This document shows positions 56,599 to 64,000 of a stretch of 64,000 nucleotides of DNA, piece by piece (within the stretch, counting starts at the first letter, position 1; every line of letters starts with the position of its first letter). The DNA lies in contig NZ_FNFF01000009.1 of the NCBI RefSeq assembly GCF_900100315.1, positions 62,001 through 126,000 of the forward strand. The letters are read 5' to 3'. This DNA comes from Streptomyces indicus. Its GTDB lineage: Bacteria; Actinomycetota; Actinomycetes; Streptomycetales; Streptomycetaceae. The notes under the pieces were generated by a model, which was given only the letters and a program-made list of their open reading frames with translations, had not been told where the DNA came from and searched no databases. The position numbers and the translations under genes are program-made.

Positions 56599-57009
56599 GT
56601 GACAGCGCCCGTACGCGGCCGGTCGACCCGGCAGCGCGCCGCCGTGGCGGCGGCTCTCGACGAGGTGGACGAGTTCCGCAGCGCGCAGGACCTCCACGAC
56701 ATGCTGAAGCACCGCGGCGAGTCCGTGGGCCTCACGACCGTCTACCGCACGCTCCAGTCCCTCGCCGATGCGGGCGAGGTCGACGTGCTGCGCACCGGCG
56801 ACGGCGAGTCGGTCTACCGCCGCTGCTCCTCCGGCGAACACCACCACCACCTGGTCTGCCGCGTCTGCGGCAAGGCGGTCGAGGTGGAGGGCCCCGCGGT
56901 GGAGAAGTGGGCGGAGGCGATCGCGTCCGAGCACGGGTTCGTGAATGTGGCGCACACGGTGGAGATTTTCGGGACCTGTGCGGAGTGTGCGGGCAAGGGC
57001 TCGGAGTAG
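56599..57009 (+). CDS. zur: Zinc uptake regulator Zur (Fur family)
   Basis: 136 residues. Fur winged helix (TRQRAAVAAALDEVDEFRSAQDLHDML ... VGLTTVYRTLQSLADAG), metal-sensing EHHHHLVCRVCGK, and the structural zinc CRVC / CAEC pairs. Genomic link to znuACB makes zinc the likely co-repressor. GTG start behind GAGGAGG; ATG at 56569 is the alternative. Confidence 0.95.
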   Translation: MTAPVRGRSTRQRAAVAAALDEVDEFRSAQDLHDMLKHRGESVGLTTVYRTLQSLADAGEVDVLRTGDGESVYRRCSSGEHHHHLVCRVCGKAVEVEGPAVEKWAEAIASEHGFVNVAHTVEIFGTCAECAGKGSE

Positions 57010-57020
57010 CCGAGCCCTTG
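56994..57020 (+). terminator. zur terminator with the stop codon in its loop
   Basis: CAAGGGCTCGG - AGTAG - CCGAGCCCTTG; the zur stop TAG (57007-57009) is in the 5-nt loop. Confidence 0.85.
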
Positions 57021-57036
57021 TGAGTGCGCCCGGCCC

Positions 57037-57588
57037 CTAGGCGTCCGGGTCGCCCCGCCAGCCGGTGAATTGCACGGGCTCGGGCAGGACGACGCTGACG
57101 GTCTCCTTGCGGAACTCGGCGTCGCCGCAGAGCCTGCGCAGGAACTCCGTCATCCCGAACGGGTGGAGCTGGAAGGCCGGAGTGGTGTGCCGCCCCCAGA
57201 TCAGGACGGGCCACCGGTCCGGGTCCTCGTCCGTGGTCACCCAGCAGTAGATGTCCGCGCCGGTCGTCACGCCCCAGGCGAGAATGTCCTGCGGATCGAC
57301 CGCGAAGCCGGCGTCGTCGCCTTCCGCCTCCCATGTCAGGCGGGCATTGGCCGTCTCCTCGTCAAGACCCGACCCGCCCGGGTAGCCCTCGACATCGGGC
57401 TGCGGGTGCTCGACGACCACGGTGTCACCGAACGTGCCGGGACCGTACGTCTCCATGAACCGCACGTAGTCCGAGGGAAACCGCGTCCCCCACGCCGCCT
57501 CGACCGCGGCCCAGTCGACCGTCTCGGCCTGCCGCGCGGGGGCCGGCACCAGGCGGGCCAGCGCCGCCACGGAGCCGGCCGGGCTCAC
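57037..57588 (-). CDS. SMI1/KNR4 (SUKH) family protein
   Basis: 183 residues. SUKH features: VDWAAVEAAWGTRFPSDYVRFMETYGPGTFG, later AWGVTTGADIYCWVTTDEDPDRWPVLIWGRH and FQLHPFGMTEFLRRLCG. Many SUKH proteins are immunity proteins to secreted toxins, others are housekeeping scaffolds. The GTG start overlaps the uppS stop (GTGA), so it is translated with the undecaprenyl carrier synthase. Convergent with zur. Confidence 0.85.
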   Translation of the reverse strand: MSPAGSVAALARLVPAPARQAETVDWAAVEAAWGTRFPSDYVRFMETYGPGTFGDTVVVEHPQPDVEGYPGGSGLDEETANARLTWEAEGDDAGFAVDPQDILAWGVTTGADIYCWVTTDEDPDRWPVLIWGRHTTPAFQLHPFGMTEFLRRLCGDAEFRKETVSVVLPEPVQFTGWRGDPDA

Positions 57589-58412
57589 TTGCCCTCCAGC
57601 GACAGCAACACCTCGTTGGGGGTCGCGCCCCCGAACCGCCGGTCCCGCGAAGCGAATTCCACGCACGCGCGCCAAAGATCCCGCCGGTCGAAGTCCGGCC
57701 ACAGGACGTCCTGGAAGACCATCTCCGCGTAGGCCGACTGCCACAGCAGGTAGTTGGACGTGCGCTGTTCGCCGCTCGGGCGCAGGAAGAGGTCCACGTC
57801 CGGCATGTCCGGGTAGTAGAGGTACTTCGCGAAGGTCTTCTCGTTGACCTTCGACGGGTCGAGGCGACCGGCCCGGATGTCCTCCGCGAGCGCCTGCGCC
57901 GCGTCCGCGATCTCCGCACGCCCGCCGTAGTTCATGCAGAAGTAGAGCGTCAGCTTGTCGTTGTCCTTCGTCTGCTCCTGCGAGATCTCCAGCTCCTTGG
58001 CGACCGACTTCCAGAGCTTGGGCATCCGGCCGACCCACCGCACCCGTACGCCCAACTCGTCCAGCTGGTCACGGGTCTTGCGGATGAAGTCGCGGTTGAA
58101 GTTCATCAGGAAGCGCACCTCGTCGGGCGAGCGCTTCCAGTTCTCCGTGGAGAAGGCGTACAGCGAGATGTTGCCGACGCCGAGCTCGATCGCGCCCTGG
58201 AGCACGTCGAGCACGCGCTCGGCGCCGACCTTGTGGCCCTCGGTGCGCGGCAGGCCGCGCTCCTTGGCCCAGCGGCCGTTGCCGTCCATGACGATGGCCA
58301 CATGGTTCGGCACCAGCTCACCGGGGAGCTTCGGCGGGCGTGCGCCCGACGGGTGCGGTTCGGGCGTGACGTACTCGCGACGGCTGCGTCCGAGGATCCC
58401 GCGTCGTGCCAT
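57585..58412 (-). CDS. uppS: Isoprenyl (undecaprenyl) diphosphate synthase
   Basis: 275 residues, cis-prenyltransferase making the lipid carrier for cell-wall synthesis. HVAIVMDGNGRWAKERGLPRTEGHKVG (catalytic Asp), LYAFSTENWKRSPDEV, MNYGGRAEI, DVDLFLRPSGEQRTSNYLLWQSAYAE. Between recO and the SUKH gene. Confidence 0.95.
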   Translation of the reverse strand: MARRGILGRSRREYVTPEPHPSGARPPKLPGELVPNHVAIVMDGNGRWAKERGLPRTEGHKVGAERVLDVLQGAIELGVGNISLYAFSTENWKRSPDEVRFLMNFNRDFIRKTRDQLDELGVRVRWVGRMPKLWKSVAKELEISQEQTKDNDKLTLYFCMNYGGRAEIADAAQALAEDIRAGRLDPSKVNEKTFAKYLYYPDMPDVDLFLRPSGEQRTSNYLLWQSAYAEMVFQDVLWPDFDRRDLWRACVEFASRDRRFGGATPNEVLLSLEGK

Positions 58413-58446
58413 GTTGCTCTCTCGCTCCCCAAGCTCTGTGCGAGCT

Positions 58447-59196
58447 CTAGCTCTTCTCCACGTACCGCAGGGAGCGCAGCCCGCGCTCCAGGTGCCAGTG
58501 CAGATACGCCGACACGAGACCGCTGCCCTCCCTCACATGCCGCGCCTCGCTGGCGTCCGCCGTCTCCCAGTCTCCCGTGAGCAGCGCGCCGAGCAGGGCG
58601 ATGGCCTCCGCAGACGGTACGACACTTCCCGGTACGCGGCACTCGGCGCAGACCACTCCGCCGGCCCCGACCGAGAAGAACCGGTTGGGTCCGGGCATTC
58701 CGCACTTCGCGCAGCTGTCGAAGCTGGGCGCATAGCCGTTGACGGCGAGGGAGCGGAGCAGGAACGCGTCGAGGATCAGGTTCGGCGCGTGCTCGCCGGC
58801 GGCGAGGGTGCGCAGCCCGCCGACCAGGAGCAGATACTGCTGCACGGCCGGCTCGCCTTCGTGGTCGGTGAACCGCTCCGCCGTCTCCAGCATCGCGGTC
58901 CCGGCCGTGTACCGGGCGTAGTCGGTCACGATCCCGCCACCGTACGGAGCGATGGTCTCACTCTGTGTGCACAACGGCAGCCCGCGGCCGATCAGTTCGC
59001 TGCCGCGCGCGAAGAACTGCACGTCGACATGCGAGAAGGGTTCAAGTCTGGCCCCGAACTTCGACTTGGTCCTGCGCACCCCCCGGGCCACGGCCCGTAC
59101 GCGCCCGTGCCCGCGGGTGAGCAGCGTGATGATGCGGTCGGCCTCACCCAGCTTCTGGGTGCGCAGCACGATGCCGTCATCACGGAACAGACTCAT
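58447..59196 (-). CDS. recO: DNA repair protein RecO
   Basis: 249 residues. OB-fold N-terminus (FRDDGIVLRTQKLGEADRIITLLTRGHGRVRAVARGVRRTKS) and the C-terminal zinc finger CAKCGMPGP ... CAEC. Loads RecA with RecR. ATG 59196 preferred (GGGAG ten nt upstream); 59205 also possible. Confidence 0.95.
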   Translation of the reverse strand: MSLFRDDGIVLRTQKLGEADRIITLLTRGHGRVRAVARGVRRTKSKFGARLEPFSHVDVQFFARGSELIGRGLPLCTQSETIAPYGGGIVTDYARYTAGTAMLETAERFTDHEGEPAVQQYLLLVGGLRTLAAGEHAPNLILDAFLLRSLAVNGYAPSFDSCAKCGMPGPNRFFSVGAGGVVCAECRVPGSVVPSAEAIALLGALLTGDWETADASEARHVREGSGLVSAYLHWHLERGLRSLRYVEKS

Positions 59197-59245
59197 GGAG
59201 CCCATTCTCCCTTACGGGGGCGGTGGCCCGTGGCCGGTACGCGGC

Positions 59246-61159
59246 TCAGCCCCGCTCGACCCTCGCCTCCCCCGCCTCGTGGTCGTACACCACGTGCAGC
59301 CGCGTCCCGTCGGCCGCGATCCGGGTGCGGGCCTGGGCGCCCGGGGGCAGGCCGGGCAGGACCGGCTCGATGCCCGTCTCCGCGCGGATGCGGTCGAGGA
59401 GGGAGCGCAGGGTCGCGGGGTCCGGGGTCGTGGCCAGGTACCAGGCCGTACCCGCGCCGAAGGAGTGGCGGGTGATCGCCGGGCGGCCGTCCGCGAAGGT
59501 CTCGACGGCCTGCGCCCCTTCGAGGAGCACGTCCTCGGACCACAATGTGCCGGTGCCCGAGGAGAGTTCGGCGCGGCCGCCGTGCGGCAGCGGGTCGAAC
59601 TCGTCCACGCGCAGGCCGAGGAGCTCGCGGAACGGGGCCGGGTAACCGCCGAGGTGGACGCGGTCGTGTTCGTCCGTGATCCCCGAGAAGTACGTCATCA
59701 GCACGGTGCCGCCCGCGCGGACGTACTCGGTGATGCGGGCCGCCGCTGACTCGCTCACCGAGTAGAGGTGCGGGACCAGGAGGAGCGCGTACGGGGAGAG
59801 GTCGGCGTCGAGCGGGAGCACGTCACAGGCCACCGACGCGTCGTACAGCGGTTTGTGGAGGGCCCGCGCGCCGGCGAGGAGCTGCACGTCGCTGCTGGGG
59901 TGGGCCTCCTGTTCCAGGGCCCACCAGTTGGGCCAGTCGAGGAGCAGGGCCGCGCCGGCCCGCTCGGGGCGGGAGCCCAACAGGGCGGGATGTGCGGCCA
60001 GTTCGGCGCCGAGCGCACGGGCCTCGCGGAAGATCCGGGTGTCGCGGCCGCCGTGCGGGACCATCGCCGAGTGGAACTTCTCCGCCCCGCCGCGTGAGGC
60101 CCGCCACTGGAAGAAGAGCACGGAGTCCGCGCCGTGGGCGACGGCCTGCCAGCTGTCGAGCCGCATCCGGCCGGCGGGCTTGCGGCCGTTGCGGCGGCGC
60201 CAGTTGACGGCGGAGGGCGCCTGTTCCATCAGGAGCCAGGGGGTGCCGTTCTTCAGGCCGCGTATCACGTCGTAGTGGAAGGCCGTCTCGTGGGCGGCGT
60301 CGGCGCCGTGCGGGTCGGGGTACGAGTCGTAGGAGACCACGTCCATCTCGCGGGCCCAGCGGAACAGGTCGAGGGTGGGGGCGAGCGGGACGAAGTTGGT
60401 GGTGACGGGGATGCCGGGGGTGAGGCGGTCGAGGACCTCCTTCTCGGCGAGATAGCAGGCGAGGAGCTCGTCGCTGGAGAAGCGCCGGTAGTCGAGCTGC
60501 TGTGCCGGGTTGCGGAAGGAGGGTGCGGTGCGCGGGGTGTGGATCTCGTCGAAGGACGCGTAGCGCTGGGACCAGAAGGTGGTGGACCAGGCCTCGTTGA
60601 GGGCTTCGACGGTGGCGTAGCGGGCGCGCAGCCAGGTGCGGAAGGCCGCGGTGGAGACCTCGCAGTGGCAGTGGCGGGAGATGTGGCAGCCGTACTCGTT
60701 GCCGATGTGCCACAGCGCGAGGGCCGGGTGGTGCGCGTAGCGCTTGGCGAGCTGTTCGACCAGGCGGGTCGCGTACGTACGGAAGACCGGGCTCGACGGG
60801 CACCAGTGCTGGCGCGATCCGGGGTAGAGGCGGGTGCCGTCCTCCAGGACGGGCAGCGTCTCGGGGTGCAGGCGGGCCAGCCACGGCGGCGGGGACGCCG
60901 TCATCGTGGCGAGGCAGACCGCGACGCCGTCGCGCGCGAGCCGGTCGAGGTGGGTGTCGAGCCACGTGAAGTCGTAGGCGCCCGGCTCGGGTTCGGCGCG
61001 GGCCCAGGAGAAGATCCCGACGGTCGCCAGGTTCACCCCGGCCTCGCGCATCAGCTCGCTGTCCTCGGCGTGCACCTCGGGGCCCCACTGCTCGGGGTTG
61101 TAGTCGCCGCCGTACGCGAGCGAGCTCAGCTTGCCGTGGAAATGGGCTATGCGGTCCAT
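59246..61159 (-). CDS. Beta-galactosidase, GH42
   Basis: 637 residues: YGGDYNPEQWGPEVHAEDSELMREAGVN, acid/base Glu in WHIGNEYGCHISRHCHC (Cys/His cluster), nucleophile Glu in WLLMEQAPSAVNW, trimerisation and beta-sandwich domains after. No signal peptide, so cytoplasmic, acting on imported galactosides. GGAG 9 nt upstream. Follows its regulator by 31 bp. Confidence 0.94.
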   Translation of the reverse strand: MDRIAHFHGKLSSLAYGGDYNPEQWGPEVHAEDSELMREAGVNLATVGIFSWARAEPEPGAYDFTWLDTHLDRLARDGVAVCLATMTASPPPWLARLHPETLPVLEDGTRLYPGSRQHWCPSSPVFRTYATRLVEQLAKRYAHHPALALWHIGNEYGCHISRHCHCEVSTAAFRTWLRARYATVEALNEAWSTTFWSQRYASFDEIHTPRTAPSFRNPAQQLDYRRFSSDELLACYLAEKEVLDRLTPGIPVTTNFVPLAPTLDLFRWAREMDVVSYDSYPDPHGADAAHETAFHYDVIRGLKNGTPWLLMEQAPSAVNWRRRNGRKPAGRMRLDSWQAVAHGADSVLFFQWRASRGGAEKFHSAMVPHGGRDTRIFREARALGAELAAHPALLGSRPERAGAALLLDWPNWWALEQEAHPSSDVQLLAGARALHKPLYDASVACDVLPLDADLSPYALLLVPHLYSVSESAAARITEYVRAGGTVLMTYFSGITDEHDRVHLGGYPAPFRELLGLRVDEFDPLPHGGRAELSSGTGTLWSEDVLLEGAQAVETFADGRPAITRHSFGAGTAWYLATTPDPATLRSLLDRIRAETGIEPVLPGLPPGAQARTRIAADGTRLHVVYDHEAGEARVERG

Positions 61160-61190
61160 CGCGTGTACTCCAGGACGGAAGGGAGAGCGG

Positions 61191-61910
61191 TCACTTGACG
61201 CCGAGCGTGCCCTGCCAGGCGCGGGCCTCGATGCCGCGGAAGTGGTCGGCCATCGCGCGCTGGGCGAGCTCGGTGTCGCGGGTGCGCAGCGCGGTGAGGA
61301 TGTCGCGGTGGCGGCGGGCCGTGACGGCGGGCGCGGGGTCGCGGGCCCAGCCGCGGACGCCGGCGACGCGGTGGAAGACGTTCCAGAACGCGGCGAGCAG
61401 CTGGGGCACCAGCTCGTTGCCCAGGGAGACGTAGAGCGCCTCGTGGAACTCGCGGTCGATCTCGGGAAAGGGCTCCCCGGCCGCGCCCTTGCGCTCCATC
61501 CGCACGATGATCGCTTCCAGGCTGTCCAGCTCGGCGTCGGTGAGGATCTGCGCGACGCGGCGGATGAGCCCTTCTTCAAGGACTTCTCTGACCTGGAGGA
61601 TCTCGCCCAACGCGTGGGTGTCGTCGTCGACTTGGGCGAGGGTGCGGAAGGTGAGCCCGTCGACGAGCGGCGTCAGCGAGGCCTGGCCCACGTAGGTCCC
61701 GTAGCCGTGTCTGATCTCCACGATGTCCAGGGCCTGGAGCGCTTTGAGCGCCTCGCGCACGGAGTTGCGGCTCACGCCGAGCGACTCCATCAGCTCGGAC
61801 TCGGTCGGCAGCGGCGTTCCCGGGCGCAGGCGGCGGTCGAGTATCAGCTGCATGATCTCGCGCCGGATCTGGCCCCCGATCAGGCGGCGGCCCACAAGGT
61901 CCTCGGACAT
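61191..61910 (-). CDS. FadR/GntR-family regulator
   Basis: 239 residues: wHTH (IMQLILDRRLRPGTPLPTESELMESLGVSRNSVREALKALQALDIVEIRHGYGTYV) and all-helical FCD domain (LQVREVLEEGLIRRVAQ ... DREFHEALYVSLGN ... HRDILTALRTRD). Likely regulates the GH42 gene and the divergent importer. Confidence 0.92.
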   Translation of the reverse strand: MSEDLVGRRLIGGQIRREIMQLILDRRLRPGTPLPTESELMESLGVSRNSVREALKALQALDIVEIRHGYGTYVGQASLTPLVDGLTFRTLAQVDDDTHALGEILQVREVLEEGLIRRVAQILTDAELDSLEAIIVRMERKGAAGEPFPEIDREFHEALYVSLGNELVPQLLAAFWNVFHRVAGVRGWARDPAPAVTARRHRDILTALRTRDTELAQRAMADHFRGIEARAWQGTLGVK

Positions 61911-62226
61911 GGCGCACAGGGTAGACCCACCGGACATCCCACGTCCCACCTCAGGCACCAACTTCCTTGAGGAATTGCATCTTTGCAGGTCAGCTGGGCC
62001 CCAGGAGATGCGTTAGAGGTGTAGACCTCTGGATGATTTCCGGTTCGTCCCGGCGATCCGGCCGATCTGTGCGCAAGCCCTTGACCGCCCCGCAGGACGC
62101 TCCTATGGTCTCGCCAGTCCGATGACGTAGGACGTCCGATCTCCCGCCCCCCGCACCGGAGTTCATACTCCGCCCCGCACACTCCGCCCCGCCCCGCACC
62201 CACCCACCGACCCGCCGGAGGAACCC
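61911..62226. promoter_or_regulatory. Divergent control region, FadR-type regulator/importer
   Basis: No gene. Dyads: TTCCT-TG-AGGAA (61963-61974) and AGAGGT-GTAG-ACCTCT (62015-62030). Promoter for the importer: TTGACC (62081-62086), 17 nt, TATGGT (62104-62109). The 16-bp dyad lies upstream of that promoter. Confidence 0.75.
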
Positions 62227-63864
62227 GTGAGCAACGTGACCCAGGGATCGGCCGTGCAGCGCCGCTCCTTTCTGAAGTACACCGGCGCCCTCGGCTTGGC
62301 CGCCGGCATCACGACAACGCTGTCGGCCTGCTCCGGAGGCCCGAAGTCCACCAACGAGACGGGCGGCGGCGGCAAGGGCGGCTCCACCACCCTCACCGCG
62401 GTCATCGGCTACGGCAACGACGGCAGTTGGGACCCGACGCAGACCGCGTCCGCGTTCGCGATGGCCGGCAACCACCACATCTACGAGGGCCTGCTCGACA
62501 CCGACCCGATCACGCGCGAGCCGTACGCGGCGCTCGCCACCGAGGTGCCGGCCGATCTCAACGCCACCACCTGGAAGTTCACCCTCCGCGAGGGCGCGAA
62601 GTGGCACGACGGGAAGCCTGTCACGGCGGACGACGTGGTGTTCGTCTTCGACCGCATCCTCGACCCGGACACCGCGACGCTGGCCAAGGGCTTCTTCGCG
62701 AGCTGGCTCAAGGAGGTGAAGAAGGTCGACGACAAGAGCGTGGAGCTGCACCTCAAGTTCCCGTTCCCGGACGGCGCCGCGCGGCTCACGCTCGCGAAGA
62801 TCATGCCGAAGCACGTGTTCGGGCAGCCCGGCGCCTGGGACGAGGCGATGAAGGGCACGAAGGTCGTCGGCTCGGGCCCGTACCGCATGACCTCCCACCA
62901 GCCGAAGACGAACACCACCTTCGAGGCCTTCAAGGACTACAACGGCCCACGCAAGGCGGCCTTCCAGAAGATGAACTGGCTGACGATCGTGGACGCCGCG
63001 CCCCGCGTCGCGAAGATCTCCGGCGGCAGCGCCGGCGCGCAGATCGCCGACAACATCCCGTACGCGAACATCGAGCAGCTCAAGAAGGACGGGCTCACGG
63101 TCGAGGGCGGGGCCGGGATGAACAACCTGTTCCTGATGTTCAACACCAAGCACAAGCCCTTCGACGACGTACGGGTGCGCCAGGCCCTGCACTACGCGAT
63201 CGACAAGGAGAAGATGGTCGAGGTCGCGCTGCGCGGCCACGGCAAGCCGGCCACCTCCTTCCTCAACGAGGACAACCCCTCGCACCGGCCGGCCAGGACG
63301 GTGTACGGGTACGACCCCGAGAAGGCCAAGAAGCTCCTGAAGGACGCGGGCGTCTCGGGTCTGAAGATCGACCTGATGGCGGTCAACGTCAGCTGGATCG
63401 TGGACTGTCTGCCCACCATCAAGGAGGGCTGGGACGCGATCGGCGTCGAGACCACGCTCCAGCCGCAGGAGACCACCGCGGTCTTCACCAAGCTCGACCA
63501 GAAGCGGGACTTCCAGGTGGTCGCGGCCGCCTCCAACCCCAACCAGTTCGGCCTCGATGCCGACCTGATCATGCACTACAACTACGGGCCGCAGAACCTG
63601 TGGTCGACCACGTACTCGAAGTGGGCGTCCAGCGCCGAGGCCAAGAACCTGTTCAAGCTGATGGACCGGGCGACCGAGGAGAGCGACCCCGAGAAGAAGA
63701 AGCAGATGACGCAGGACTACATCGACATCGTCGCCGAGAACGCGGTCCTGTACCCGGTGGTGCACACCGAGCTGATGACGGCCTGGGACCCGAAGAAGCT
63801 CACGGGGATCACCCCGCAGCCGTATCCGGGGATCAACCTGCTCCAGGCCAAGTGGGCCAACTGA
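62227..63864 (+). CDS. ABC transporter substrate-binding lipoprotein (SBP_bac_5)
   Basis: 545 residues. Tat-type signal QRRSFLKYTGALGLAAG with lipobox LSAC; cluster C fold (YEGLLDTDPITREPYAALATEVPADLNATTWKF, FTLREGAKWHDGKPVTADDVVFVFDRI, VRVRQALHYAIDKE). The family binds peptides, nickel or oligosaccharides. Divergence from a GH42 gene suggests galacto-oligosaccharides. GTG start behind GGAGG. Confidence 0.9.
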   Translation: MSNVTQGSAVQRRSFLKYTGALGLAAGITTTLSACSGGPKSTNETGGGGKGGSTTLTAVIGYGNDGSWDPTQTASAFAMAGNHHIYEGLLDTDPITREPYAALATEVPADLNATTWKFTLREGAKWHDGKPVTADDVVFVFDRILDPDTATLAKGFFASWLKEVKKVDDKSVELHLKFPFPDGAARLTLAKIMPKHVFGQPGAWDEAMKGTKVVGSGPYRMTSHQPKTNTTFEAFKDYNGPRKAAFQKMNWLTIVDAAPRVAKISGGSAGAQIADNIPYANIEQLKKDGLTVEGGAGMNNLFLMFNTKHKPFDDVRVRQALHYAIDKEKMVEVALRGHGKPATSFLNEDNPSHRPARTVYGYDPEKAKKLLKDAGVSGLKIDLMAVNVSWIVDCLPTIKEGWDAIGVETTLQPQETTAVFTKLDQKRDFQVVAAASNPNQFGLDADLIMHYNYGPQNLWSTTYSKWASSAEAKNLFKLMDRATEESDPEKKKQMTQDYIDIVAENAVLYPVVHTELMTAWDPKKLTGITPQPYPGINLLQAKWAN

Positions 63865-63895
63865 CCGGCTGCACCCGCAAGTTGAGGAGCCCTAC

Positions 63896-64000
63896 GTGGC
63901 CGCGATAGCCAGAATCCTGGCCCGCCGCATCGCCCTGCTCGTGCCGCTGCTGCTCGGCGTGATCCTGTTCGTCTTCCTGGTGATGCGGTTCTCGGACGCC
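63896..64000 (+). CDS. ABC transporter permease, N-terminus only (window edge)
   Basis: The 35 visible codons read VAAIARILARRIALLVPLLL then GVILFVFLVMRFSDA, typical of OppB/DppB-type permeases. GAGGAG 6 nt before the GTG. Continues the importer operon beyond the window. Confidence 0.85.
   Translation, partial: MAAIARILARRIALLVPLLLGVILFVFLVMRFSDA

Overview
The window is high-GC DNA with GTG/TTG starts, GGAGG-type ribosome sites, very short intergenic gaps and Actinobacteria-specific families (SoxR, DUF6243, class F sortase, Zur with a ZnuACB-type operon). Gene content and order (dnaG, dgt, a nitrate reductase, nirBD, ppdK, dusB, glyS, zinc ABC operon, zur, uppS, recO) match what I know of the Streptomyces chromosome core, so I read it as a Streptomyces chromosomal segment. 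I see no rRNA, tRNA, insertion sequence, prophage, CRISPR array or secondary-metabolite cluster.

Layout. 1-5 kb: truncated dnaG, an FAD reductase, dgt and a CbiX-like chelatase, all on the minus strand. 5-8.4 kb: a membrane protein, a 25-bp repeat array, a SanA/YdcF-like protein and an SDR. 8.6-14 kb: molybdopterin nitrate reductase, AIG2-like protein and CutA, then a lipoprotein translationally coupled to an orphan histidine kinase. 14-18.6 kb: FMN reductase divergent from SoxR, a class IV aminotransferase, a secreted protein with a class F sortase, and a TSUP transporter. 18.8-25.2 kb: D-Ala-D-Ala carboxypeptidase, EEP phosphatase, a two-component pair, and a ferric-reductase-like flavocytochrome whose promoter carries four hexamer direct repeats beside a truncated DUF4190 gene. 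25.3-30 kb: a small monooxygenase-like protein and the nirB/nirD operon. 30-38 kb: TetR with an MFS exporter and two SDRs, a truncated haemoglobin, a DUF4287/SRPBCC protein, a Tat-exported PhoX-like protein and an ArsR-like regulator. 38-47 kb: ppdK, dusB, two MFS exporters, an MmyB-type regulator and a DUF6243 protein. 47-52 kb: aldo/keto reductase plus TetR, a haloacid dehalogenase, and a quinone oxidoreductase divergent from a TetR gene. 52-59 kb: glyS, zinc uptake operon, zur, a SUKH-domain gene coupled to uppS, and recO. 59-64 kb: GH42 beta-galactosidase with a FadR-type regulator, divergent from a PepSBP-family ABC importer cut by the window edge.

Functional links. nasA and the nirBD operon form one nitrate/nitrite assimilation route split over 17 kb; both carry GlnR-like 22-bp-period sites. 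Zur with two overlapping 15-bp boxes at znuA forms a zinc-homeostasis unit. Several divergent or operonic regulator/target pairs have dyad operators readable in the sequence.

The most unusual pattern is that several genes have their stop-codon neighbourhood repeated immediately downstream (membrane protein, dgt, SDR, monooxygenase-like gene, quinone oxidoreductase). In addition, several unrelated proteins carry in-frame minisatellites near the N-terminus or in a linker. I do not see a clearly new multi-gene defence or biosynthetic system.
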